DNA of 64,000 nt. It comes from Paenibacillus tyrphae. GTDB taxonomy: Bacteria; Bacillota; Bacilli; Paenibacillales; NBRC-103111. The stretch's first letter is position 1; the number at the start of each line of letters is the position of its first letter. Positions 1-7,013 of this stretch are shown here, one piece after another. The stretch covers positions 1 through 64,000 of the forward strand of contig NZ_JNVM01000018.1 of NCBI RefSeq assembly GCF_000722545.1. The letters are read 5' to 3'. The position numbers were made by a program, and so were the translations under genes. The notes beneath the pieces were generated by a model that worked only from the letters and a program-made list of their open reading frames with translations, was not told the DNA's origin and did not search any database.

Positions 1-116
1 TAGTCATGACTGAGTAAGTAAAGTCGAATGGTTTGATACCGCTCAAACATTCGACGACTCTTTTCGTGCTTTAAACGCTGTTCTACTTCCTGTAATGCTT
101 CCGTGTTGGATTCCAT
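1..116 (-). CDS. IS630-like transposase, N-terminal fragment cut by window edge
   Basis: An ATG at 116 preceded by a GGTGAAAG ribosome site opens a frame running off the left edge (38 codons visible). The peptide starts MESNTEALQEVEQRLKHEK and continues through a basic stretch to RYQTIRLYLLSHD. This resembles the start of the helix-turn-helix domain of IS630-type transposases common in Paenibacillus. The catalytic DDE part lies outside the window, so it is unknown whether the element is intact. The family call is from memory of such N-termini. Confidence 0.5.
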   Translation of the reverse strand, partial: MESNTEALQEVEQRLKHEKSRRMFERYQTIRLYLLSHD

Positions 117-645
117 GGTACTTTCACCGCCCGAATAGTGATTCTTACTTATTCGACGTCAAAGACATTGAAATCCTTTCCATAAACAACAGGAGTCTTT
201 AGTTCAACTTATATAGAAGCTAGTTCATGAGAGAGAACATACAAATCTTCTTCCCAATTCATGATCTGGAGTCTTTTTTCATGATCTAAGGAGCTGCTGC
301 TAGAAATAATTATGAGGAGTAATACAACTAAAAATAATTTATGAAAATATTGCTTCATCGTAGTAATAACATGCTCGCTTTTAGATCGACCTCGTTTCTT
401 GAAAAAGCATGAATGCCACCTCATTTTAACCAATATGCTCTTCATCATGTCTATTATAATGACATATTATAATATAAATTACAACTTTTTCAATAATATT
501 TATATTACGCAAAAATTGTTTATAGCTGAATTTCCAATATCAACCTTTTAAATAATAAAATTTACATCATGATATACTGTCTTATTTTTACACGCGAGCC
601 ATAAGAAAAAAGTCAACCCCCAATTTCAAACGATTTATTTTTTGT
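117..645. other. AT-rich gap between transposase fragment and regulator
   Basis: About 530 bases, visibly much richer in A+T than the rest of the window, with no recognisable gene family. The terminal inverted repeat of the left-edge element should lie in its first 100 bases, but I could not define it without the other end. The base composition and the adjoining transposase suggest acquired or degenerating DNA. One doubtful small frame lies inside and is listed separately. Confidence 0.5.
209..355 (-). CDS. doubtful small ORF with one hydrophobic segment
   Basis: From an internal ATG near 355 the frame encodes about 49 residues. There is a short basic start (MKQYFHK), a hydrophobic run (LFLVVLLLIII), a serine run and a charged tail ending ELASI. 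This has the shape of a small secreted or membrane-anchored peptide. A longer form would begin at 448. Neither start has a convincing ribosome site, and the region is AT-rich, so chance is likely. No family recognised. Confidence 0.2.
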   Translation of the reverse strand, partial: KQYFHKLFLVVLLLIIISSSSSLDHEKRLQIMNWEEDLYVLSHELASI

Positions 646-651
646 TATAAT
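624..651 (+). promoter_or_regulatory. possible sigma-A promoter of the amide-sensor regulator
   Basis: A perfect TATAAT at 646-651 lies 36 bases before the regulator's ATG. The -35 is poor (TTTCAA around 624-629, 16-base spacer). The ribosome site GGAGAGG at 671-677 is well placed before the ATG at 687. Confidence 0.4.
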
Positions 652-686
652 AAAGACACAAACTTATCAAGGAGAGGCGGAGTTCA

Positions 687-2966
687 ATGAATACTAGAGT
701 CGGTTTATTGTTTTCATTAACTGGCACGACCGCCCTGACGGAACAAGGACAATGCGATGCGGCCATCCTGGCCATCGAGCACTTTAACCAAAAGGAAATG
801 AACGTGGAAGCGATCGTACGGGATATTTGTTCGGACCCGGCCAAAAGCGCGAAAGAAGCGGAAGCGCTTGCAAAGGACGGCGTAAAAGTGTTTATCGGCT
901 GTTATACTTCAGCTTGCCGGAAAGCGATTCTTCCGGTGCTGGAGAAATACGGCTGCCTGCTGGTCTATCCTACGTTGTATGAGGGACGGGAATGCCATTC
1001 CAACGTGTTTTATACCGGCGAGGTGCCGAACCAGCAGGTTCATGTGCTGCTCGATTACTTAACCGAACACTTCGGGAAACGCGTATACTGCATTGGCACG
1101 GATTACATTTATCCCCGGGAAACAAACCAGCAGGTCCGAACGTATCTCGCGGAGAAAAAGGGCTCGGTTGTCGGCGAAGCCTATGTGCCGTTCGGTCATC
1201 AGACCTTCTATGACGTGCTGGAAGACATCATTGCGAAGCGGCCCGATGCCGTTTTTACAACGCTCGTCGGACAGAGCATTATCCCGTTCTATCGTGCGTA
1301 CCGGCGAATGGGCTTGAATCCGGATAACCTGCCTATCTTCAGTCCGATCACGAAGGAAACGGAAATTGCGGCCATGGGCGCCGACTACGGAGCGGGGCAT
1401 TACGGCTCGGCCAGCTATTTTCAATCGCTTCAAAATGAGTACAATCTGCATTTCGTCAGCGCGTTCCACGAGCGGTTCGGCGCGCAGCAGGTGATTTCGT
1501 CGGTCATGTTCAACACTTATCTGGGCACCAAAATGATCCTGGACGGCATTCACGAAACCGGGAGCCTGGATTACCGGGACGTCTTTTACCACCTGAGCGA
1601 CAAGAAGCTTGAAACCGCTTGCGGAACGGTGCTCGTCGAGGGCGACCACCACCATCTGTCGAGACCGGTAAAAATCGGAAGAGCGATGCCGGACGGGCAA
1701 TTCGAGATGGTGTGGGACTCGCAGCGCAATATCGCCCCGAAGCCGTTTAAAGAAAAAAGCCGGGAGCCCGGCCAGCTGAATGAAATCATTCTGGAATCGT
1801 GGGGCCGGATCAGCGATGAAGCGATCGTCGTTCTGTCGGAGCGGCAGCATATTGTGTACATGAGTAAAAAAGCGGAAGAGCTGACACGGTTAAAGGAAGG
1901 CCAGCTCCTCACGCCGACACTGCTGCAGCAAATCCATCATGCGTTCGAGGTGCATCCTTACGGAACAACCGGTCAGCAAATGCTTCTGCTCAAGCCGAAA
2001 CCTAGCGTCCGTTCTTCGGGGGCGCCCTATCAATTCGACCGCATTCAGACCTTGAACCCCGAATACCAGTTGGAGCTGGAGGTCGCCAAGCTGGCTTCTC
2101 AATCGTGCGCCAACGTGCTGATTACCGGAGAGACCGGAACGGGAAAAGAAGTGCTAGTTCAAGCGATTCATCAGCAAAGCGAACGAAAGCACGGCCCGCT
2201 GGTCGCCGTCAATACCGGCCTGCTGCCACGAGAGCTGATCGCAAGCGAAATGTTCGGCTATATCGAAGGAGCGTTCACAGGCGCCAAAAAGGGCGGTGCC
2301 ATCGGCAAGTTCGAAGCCGCAAACGACGGGACTCTATTCCTCGACGAGATTGGCGACATGCCGTTGGATCTTCAGATCGTCCTATTAAGAGCCATCGAGT
2401 CGAAGCGGATTATGAGGCTCGGCGAAAATAAAGAACGGGCGGTCAACGTACGGATTATTGCAGCGACGAACCGGAATCTGCAAGAAGAAATCGCGTACAG
2501 AGGCTCGTTCCGGTCGGACCTGTTTTACCGTTTGAACGTCTTGTCGATCACGATCCCTCCGCTTCGCGAGCGCCCGGAGGACGTGGAGCACTTAAGCCGA
2601 GAGTTCCTTCGCGAATTTCAGGCAGTCCACGGCGACGGGCCGGGTGGCATCAGCGACGAAGCGCTGCAAGCCTTGATCCAATATCCGTGGCCCGGCAATA
2701 TCCGCGAATTGCGAAATGTGATGGAGCGTGCCTACCTGCTGGCCGGTCAGGAACGATCTGCGATCCGGGTGGAGCATCTGCCGAGAGCGCTCAAAGGATA
2801 TTACCAGAGAAAGCCGAGGGCGGCCGAGCCGCTCAAGCAAGTCGAGCGAAGGATGATTGAGCAGGTGCTGAGCGAGACGAAGACTATCACCGAGGCGTCC
2901 AAGGTGCTCGGCATTACGCGGAGTACGCTTTACCGCAAGCTGAAGGAATTTCAAATGACTCCGTAA
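687..2966 (+). CDS. AmiC-like amide-binding domain fused to a sigma-54 activator
   Basis: This 759-residue one-component regulator has three parts. Residues 1-350 are a type-1 periplasmic-binding fold very like AmiC of the Pseudomonas amidase operon: GCYTS (Y73, S75), YPTLYEG (Y94, T96) and DYIYPRE (Y140, Y142) match AmiC's amide-pocket residues, where urea-binding UrtA proteins have other residues. There is no signal peptide, so the fold works in the cytosol as a sensor. After a short linker, an AAA+ domain (about 445-685) has Walker A GETGTGKE, the sigma-54 loop GAFTGA and Walker B LFLDEIGD. A Fis-type helix-turn-helix ends the protein (about 715-757). Inference: it senses a short aliphatic amide and drives the sigma-54 promoter at 4077-4095. 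The ligand is inferred from motifs only. Confidence 0.9.
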   Translation: MNTRVGLLFSLTGTTALTEQGQCDAAILAIEHFNQKEMNVEAIVRDICSDPAKSAKEAEALAKDGVKVFIGCYTSACRKAILPVLEKYGCLLVYPTLYEGRECHSNVFYTGEVPNQQVHVLLDYLTEHFGKRVYCIGTDYIYPRETNQQVRTYLAEKKGSVVGEAYVPFGHQTFYDVLEDIIAKRPDAVFTTLVGQSIIPFYRAYRRMGLNPDNLPIFSPITKETEIAAMGADYGAGHYGSASYFQSLQNEYNLHFVSAFHERFGAQQVISSVMFNTYLGTKMILDGIHETGSLDYRDVFYHLSDKKLETACGTVLVEGDHHHLSRPVKIGRAMPDGQFEMVWDSQRNIAPKPFKEKSREPGQLNEIILESWGRISDEAIVVLSERQHIVYMSKKAEELTRLKEGQLLTPTLLQQIHHAFEVHPYGTTGQQMLLLKPKPSVRSSGAPYQFDRIQTLNPEYQLELEVAKLASQSCANVLITGETGTGKEVLVQAIHQQSERKHGPLVAVNTGLLPRELIASEMFGYIEGAFTGAKKGGAIGKFEAANDGTLFLDEIGDMPLDLQIVLLRAIESKRIMRLGENKERAVNVRIIAATNRNLQEEIAYRGSFRSDLFYRLNVLSITIPPLRERPEDVEHLSREFLREFQAVHGDGPGGISDEALQALIQYPWPGNIRELRNVMERAYLLAGQERSAIRVEHLPRALKGYYQRKPRAAEPLKQVERRMIEQVLSETKTITEASKVLGITRSTLYRKLKEFQMTP

Positions 2967-2994
2967 GCCGATACCGGTTTACGAGCGAACAAAG

Positions 2995-3030
2995 AGGGCA
3001 GGTCCGCCTCGTGCAGCGGATCTGCCCTTT
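2995..3030. terminator. shared terminator between convergent regulator and adk
   Basis: Inverted repeat with arms AGGGCAGGTCCGC (2995-3007) and GCGGATCTGCCCT (3016-3028) and an eight-base loop, followed by Ts on the plus strand. It separates the plus-strand regulator from the minus-strand adk paralogue. Confidence 0.75.
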
Positions 3031-3057
3031 CTGCCACCGGCAAGCGGCCTGCCCGCT

Positions 3058-3720
3058 TTATCGGGCTCTTACGTGCAAGCTTGCGAGAATACCGCAAATG
3101 TCTTCGAATACCTTGTCCATTCCGGCCTCTCCGTCCACCGAACGAAGCTGGCCTCTCATTTTATAAAATTTCAACAGCGGCTTCTGCTGCTTTAGATTGA
3201 TTTCCAACCGGGTGACTACCGTTTCCTCCGTATCGTCCGGCCGCTGGTACAGCGGTCCTCCGCACTTATCGCAGCTCCCTTCTTCCTGCGGAGGGCGATA
3301 CATCAAGTGGTACGTCTCCCCGCAGTACCGACAAATCCGCCGTCCGGTCAGACGCCCGAGCAGCTTGCCGCTATCCACGTCCAAATGAAGGGCGAGGTCG
3401 ATTCGCCGCCGCCCTTCTTGGAGTACCCGCTCCAATTCCAGCGCTTGAGACACCGTCCGCGGAAATCCGTCCAGCAAAAAGCCCCGCGCCGTATCTCCTT
3501 GGCTCAGCCGTTCCTTTACGATCCCGATCGTCACCTCGTCGGGGACAAGCTGCCCCTTCTCGACGTACGCTTTGGCCTCAAGACCGAGCGCCGTTCCTTC
3601 CGACATCGCGGCTCGGAACATGTCTCCGGTTGAAATATGCGGTATGCCGAATTTCGCTTGGATGAATTCGGCTTGTGTCCCCTTGCCCGCACCCGGCAAT
3701 CCGATAAAAATAATCTGCAT
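3058..3720 (-). CDS. adk: adenylate kinase, probably an operon-borne paralogue
   Basis: Adenylate kinase interconverts AMP + ATP and 2 ADP in the cytosol. The 220-residue protein has the P-loop GLPGAGKGTQ, the AMP-site DGFPRT and a zinc-type LID with paired cysteines (CRYC and CDKC), all typical of the long bacterial form. The start at 3720 follows a GGGGGAT ribosome site. The housekeeping adk normally sits between secY and infB in a ribosomal operon. This copy instead lies 40 bases downstream of an acetate-CoA ligase wreck and a sigma-54 promoter. Acyl-CoA synthetases release AMP, so an adk partner is logical there. Whether a second adk exists in the genome cannot be seen. Confidence 0.95.
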   Translation of the reverse strand: MQIIFIGLPGAGKGTQAEFIQAKFGIPHISTGDMFRAAMSEGTALGLEAKAYVEKGQLVPDEVTIGIVKERLSQGDTARGFLLDGFPRTVSQALELERVLQEGRRRIDLALHLDVDSGKLLGRLTGRRICRYCGETYHLMYRPPQEEGSCDKCGGPLYQRPDDTEETVVTRLEINLKQQKPLLKFYKMRGQLRSVDGEAGMDKVFEDICGILASLHVRAR

Positions 3721-3762
3721 CCCGTTATATCCCCCATCTCTGTTTTATGAGTCCGAAGGTTA

Positions 3763-4025
3763 ATCCTCCATCGTCGACATGTCGCCCGTCGGCAAATTCA
3801 ACTCCCACGCTTTCAGTACGCGGCGCATCATAGACGGCCATGCCGTTTTGATCGCCAGATTTCCCATGCAGTAAGGCTCCAAGATACGACCCTCGTCGTC
3901 CAAAATGGCCGCGTCCACGCCCGGAATCGGTTTGCCCATCGCCCCCGGCTTGATCGCCATCCCGGGGTAGTTGCAGATAAGCTGACCGCCGTGGCCGCAA
4001 TACGCTCATTCGTAAACGAACTCAT
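3763..4025 (-). pseudogene. remnant of acetate-CoA ligase (acs-type)
   Basis: The frame from 4005 to 3763 encodes GGQLICNYPGMAIKPG, then MGKPIPGV and MGNLAIKTAWPSMMR, which match the conserved core of AMP-forming acetyl-CoA synthetases. It then jumps to a residual TGDMSTMED and stops. A full gene is about 2 kb; fewer than 90 codons remain. An in-frame TGA at 4006-4008 precedes the homology. A separate frame starts at an ATG at 4025 with ribosome site GGGAGGG and encodes MSSFTNERIAATA, probably the original 5' end, now out of frame with the core. The order sigma-54 promoter, acs remnant, adk suggests internal and terminal deletions in one operon. Confidence 0.75.
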
Positions 4026-4076
4026 GATGTAGACCCTCCCAATCGATAATAGTTGATTGACCTTCTGAGCCTAAGT

Positions 4077-4095
4077 AAAGCAATTATTGTGCCAA
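4077..4095 (-). promoter_or_regulatory. sigma-54 (-24/-12) promoter
   Basis: On the minus strand the sequence is TTGGCAC, five bases, then TTGCTTT. This fits the sigma-54 consensus TGGCAC-N5-TTGCW exactly, with the invariant GG and GC correctly spaced. It faces the acs remnant and adk, about 50 bases before the ATG at 4025. The nearest sigma-54 activator gene is the AmiC-like fusion at 687-2966. Confidence 0.85.
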
Positions 4096-4130
4096 CCGTC
4101 GGAGTGAGGAGATGTAAGGTACGAACAAAA

Positions 4131-4194
4131 AAATGTGTCCCATTTCGGGACACATTTGCCGATTCGATCCGATACAGTGATGCAAAATGAGACA
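4131..4194. promoter_or_regulatory. two phased palindromic upstream activator sites
   Basis: Site 1 (4131-4157) is a perfect inverted repeat with 11-base arms AAATGTGTCCC and GGGACACATTT around ATTTC. Site 2 (4178-4194) reads TGATGC, five bases, GAGACA, and shares the TGTCNC half and spacing. Their centres are about 42 bases apart, four helical turns, and lie about 76 and 118 bases upstream of the predicted start of the sigma-54 promoter. This geometry is normal for enhancer sites bound by Fis-type activators. Site 1 followed by Ts on the minus strand could also act as a terminator. Confidence 0.65.
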
Positions 4195-4235
4195 CTTGGG
4201 GCATCCGCAGCAGCCTGCGCCTAACGAATTTTTCA

Positions 4236-4832
4236 TTATTTTTTCAATACAAGCTGAATGACATGGGCTAACCCGGTGTGCACCTTTCCTTCCACCCGTT
4301 CTTGTTCGCCATAGAAGAAATGGATCACCTCATGACCTTCGCACCAAGCAAGAATTTCTTTGGGGTCGTAGAGCAAATCCGGATTCGGCGGGCCGCCCGT
4401 ACCGTACTTTAATTGGTCCTTGGAGTATACCTCAAGCATCATAATTCCTTCGGGCTTTATTGCATTTTTCATTTTATTGAGAATCATGGCCTGATCGTCC
4501 TTATGAAAATGTCCGAATACCATGATGGCGGCATCATATTCCTCGTTCGGTACATCGTCCGCCAACAGGTCCAATTTTTGGGTATGCACGTCCACGGCAT
4601 GCTTCCGGGCCAGTTTTTTCGTTTTGTGCAGACCGCTCTCCGCATAGTCAATGGCGGTCACTTCATGATTTCGTTTTGCCAAAAAAACGGCATTCCGGCC
4701 TTCACCCTCTGCAAACGCAATGACTTTTCGACACTGTTCTAATCTGAAAGCTTGTTGTTGAATAAATACGTTAGGTTCTTCCCCATAATAATATTCCTCC
4801 GAATTAAAACGCTCATCCCATACATTTCCCAT
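4236..4832 (-). CDS. class I SAM-dependent methyltransferase
   Basis: A 198-residue soluble protein with the Rossmann-type methyltransferase layout. The SAM-binding motif I is VIAFAEGEGRNAVFLA (about 37-52), followed by the acidic ribose contact VTAIDYAESGL and a later MLEVYSK strand. It belongs to the TehB/Methyltransf_25-like group whose substrate is usually unknown. The start at 4832 has a good AGGAGG site. It appears monocistronic, between the sigma-54 region and a secreted-protein operon. Substrate not assignable. Confidence 0.85.
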   Translation of the reverse strand: MGNVWDERFNSEEYYYGEEPNVFIQQQAFRLEQCRKVIAFAEGEGRNAVFLAKRNHEVTAIDYAESGLHKTKKLARKHAVDVHTQKLDLLADDVPNEEYDAAIMVFGHFHKDDQAMILNKMKNAIKPEGIMMLEVYSKDQLKYGTGGPPNPDLLYDPKEILAWCEGHEVIHFFYGEQERVEGKVHTGLAHVIQLVLKK

Positions 4833-5017
4833 ACTTACCTGCCTCCTGTGAATAAGATATTGGACATCGAAGACTCACTATGTCTTTAATAAAGCAAAAA
4901 AAGCAGCATCGGTGCAGAGCATACTTCGCCGCTTGTGTAAATGTAGAGTTATTATATCTATAATATCTTCGAAATTGACGGCGCGTCAAGAGTGAGCGCA
5001 AGGCATCGATGACATGA

Positions 5018-5053
5018 AAAAAATAAGCCGTGGCACCTGTTCGGGCCACGGCT
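5018..5053 (-). terminator. terminator after the esterase operon
   Basis: Arms AGCCGTGGC (5026-5034) and GCCACGGCT (5045-5053) followed on the minus strand by TTATTTTTTT. It lies 18 bases after the stop of the secreted protein gene and ends the LacI-esterase operon. Confidence 0.85.
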
Positions 5054-5070
5054 CGTTGCACAGTCTTCGC

Positions 5071-5649
5071 TCAAAGCGTGCGAAACTTAAGATTTTTGCA
5101 GTCGATGGCGAACGAGAAAGCTCTCTCTTCGTTTCCATCCAACGATAATTCCACGATCAAGCTCTCTAGATCTTTCTCCGTTAAAGCTTGGCCGCTGATC
5201 CAGCCGTGCCTTTCTTTGCCGGGCAGGATTGTCGCCCCGGTAAAGTCCGGGTTGGTTTCGGAGGCCCCGACCTTTTCGCTTGCTTTGCCCTGGCTCGAAT
5301 GGTTCGACTGCACAGCAAGACGGCTTGGGTCAACCGTAACGGTTTCGTTCGTTCCGTTCTTGATCGTGATTTCGAAGTCCGTCGTTTGTCCGGTCCGCCG
5401 GATGGAATGGACGGTAACCTCCACACCGTTAGTCGTTTGCGTGATCGGCAATTTCTGAAGCTGAGGCTCCGAGCCGCTTTTATTCGGAGTGGAATTTTCG
5501 TTCCCCCCGGCCGCTCCCGAAGTATAGCTGCTGTCAATGGACACAGGATTGTCGATATCCTGCGCGGCATACGGGGTTCCGTTCATTAACACGGCTCCTG
5601 TGAACACAATTGAACCGCAGACGAGCCCGAGCACAAGTTTTTTCACCAT
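5071..5649 (-). CDS. secreted protein, DUF4352-like beta domain
   Basis: The 192-residue product has a signal peptide (basic MVKK, hydrophobic LVLGLVCGSIVF, likely cleavage after PYAAQ), a Ser/Gly/Asn-rich spacer and a C-terminal domain from about residue 70. That domain (NGVEVTVHSIRRT, then FEITIKNGTNETV) resembles the immunoglobulin-like DUF4352/telokin family of Bacillota surface proteins. The start at 5649 uses AGAGGAG and lies six bases after the upstream esterase stop, so it is probably co-transcribed with the esterases and LacI. The function is unknown; family similarity is only approximate. Confidence 0.7.
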   Translation of the reverse strand: MVKKLVLGLVCGSIVFTGAVLMNGTPYAAQDIDNPVSIDSSYTSGAAGGNENSTPNKSGSEPQLQKLPITQTTNGVEVTVHSIRRTGQTTDFEITIKNGTNETVTVDPSRLAVQSNHSSQGKASEKVGASETNPDFTGATILPGKERHGWISGQALTEKDLESLIVELSLDGNEERAFSFAIDCKNLKFRTL

Positions 5650-5654
5650 GATGA

Positions 5655-7013
5655 TTACTCCTCTCTGATGTCGTTAGACCAGCATTCGACGGTAAGCTCC
5701 AGCCGCGAATCGGCCTCGGCCCGGTAGTGGCGCACTACCGGATTTCCGGCTTGATCCGTTTCCGCCACGCCGTCGGCTCTGCTGATTTGATAAACGAACT
5801 CGGTATGAAGCGGAAGCTCAAGCCGCTCGAAATAGACAGGGGCATCCGGCTGCTTGCTTAAAGGAAACCAGGCGTATAATGTGACAGTTTCCGGCGTATG
5901 CGGCGGGACATGAACGGTTAAATCGAGGGTAACCCGCTCCTTCAATTCCTTAACCACACGGATGGAAATAGCAGCCTCCAGGCTGCAGTAATTAACCGTA
6001 ACCGTCGTCTCTCCTTCTTCCTTCGCCACTACGGTACCGTCCTCTTGAACCTCTACGATCCGAGGGTCCTCCACGCGGTAAGCCGTCCTTAGCAGGGACA
6101 TCTTCAAGCCGCTGTCAAACTCCGCTATCGGATTCAATCGGCAAACCGGACCGCGGATGCCCACTTCGTCCCAGCCTTGCAAGGATAAAGAGCGCGCCTG
6201 ACCTTTGGCTCCAAATAAATGAAGCAGCGGAGAGGCCAATCTGGCCGCCCAATCTTTCTCCACATGCGCCGCTTCGGGATCAAAAAAATACTTCAGCTCG
6301 CCGTCGGCTTCGTATCCAAGGAGGGCAAGCTGCTCCGCGACTTCGCGGACATGCTTTTCCATGATCAGCGTGCCTTCTCTGCCTCCCAAGTCGATCCAAA
6401 TCCGGGAAACCGGCTGTTTCTTGCCGAACGTATGATACTGCCGGAATTCCTCCAGCGTCACGGGATCGACGTAGTAAAAATACGGCGACAAGATCGCCAG
6501 CTTCCCGAAAATGTCCGGACGTCGAAAGCCGATATGGTAGGTGACTTGGCCCCCGCGGGAAGACCCCATTAAGCCTGTATGCTCCGGGTCCGGCTTCGTG
6601 CGGAACAGCGCATCGATGTAAGGCTTGACTTCCTCGATGATAAAGCGCTCGTAAAGCTGCCCTTTGGGCTGAATTCGCACTTTGTCGGACGGGTACAGTA
6701 CCCCTTCCAGCTCATGGGTAAATTCGTCAGCCCGCTCAACGCCCCGATTCGGGATGCCGACAACGATGATTTCTTCCATTAGTCCGTCTTGAATCAAGCG
6801 GTCCGCGGTCTCATGGACGTTCCAGGAATAGCCGTTGAAGGCGGGATGGAAAATATTTTGCCCGTCGTGCATATACAGCACCGGATACCGCTTCGCTTGA
6901 TCCCAGCGATAACTCGGGGGGAGATAAACAAACAGATCCCGCGTATTGTCCAAGTGGACGGAGTAGAAATTCTCGACCTTCAAAATGCTCGATTTATTAT
7001 TCCGCATCCTCAT
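5655..7013 (-). CDS. putative esterase (alpha/beta hydrolase) with Big2-like C-terminus, copy 2
   Basis: Predicted cytosolic hydrolase of the esterase D / enterochelin-esterase group (PF00756-like). It has the N-terminal LFVYLPPSYRWD and YPVLYMHDGQNIF, the nucleophile elbow GSSRGG, and a C-terminal half with a BIG2-like pattern (VVAKEEGETTVTV) followed by a starch-binding-like beta region. It is a clear paralogue of the gene upstream. The frame stays open to 7049, but the ATG at 7013 overlaps the upstream TGA (TGATG) and an AAAGGTG site lies before it; ATG 7007 is also possible. There is no signal peptide. The substrate is unknown; operon context suggests an acylated glucan or maltodextrin. 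Confidence 0.8.
   Translation of the reverse strand: MRMRNNKSSILKVENFYSVHLDNTRDLFVYLPPSYRWDQAKRYPVLYMHDGQNIFHPAFNGYSWNVHETADRLIQDGLMEEIIVVGIPNRGVERADEFTHELEGVLYPSDKVRIQPKGQLYERFIIEEVKPYIDALFRTKPDPEHTGLMGSSRGGQVTYHIGFRRPDIFGKLAILSPYFYYVDPVTLEEFRQYHTFGKKQPVSRIWIDLGGREGTLIMEKHVREVAEQLALLGYEADGELKYFFDPEAAHVEKDWAARLASPLLHLFGAKGQARSLSLQGWDEVGIRGPVCRLNPIAEFDSGLKMSLLRTAYRVEDPRIVEVQEDGTVVAKEEGETTVTVNYCSLEAAISIRVVKELKERVTLDLTVHVPPHTPETVTLYAWFPLSKQPDAPVYFERLELPLHTEFVYQISRADGVAETDQAGNPVVRHYRAEADSRLELTVECWSNDIREE

Noticed and set aside
1059..1850. 263-codon minus-strand frame opposite the amide-sensor gene
   Set aside because: Mirror of a gene with clear AmiC-like and AAA+ motifs; no start signals or recognisable product.
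4131..4157. Perfect hairpin followed by Ts on the minus strand, first read as the terminator of the methyltransferase gene
   Set aside because: Its half-site recurs 42 bases away and both lie at enhancer distance from a consensus sigma-54 promoter, so an activator site is the better reading; a double role remains possible.
4022..4204. 60-codon minus-strand frame over the sigma-54 promoter
   Set aside because: It runs straight through promoter and palindromes, has no ribosome site and no recognisable product.
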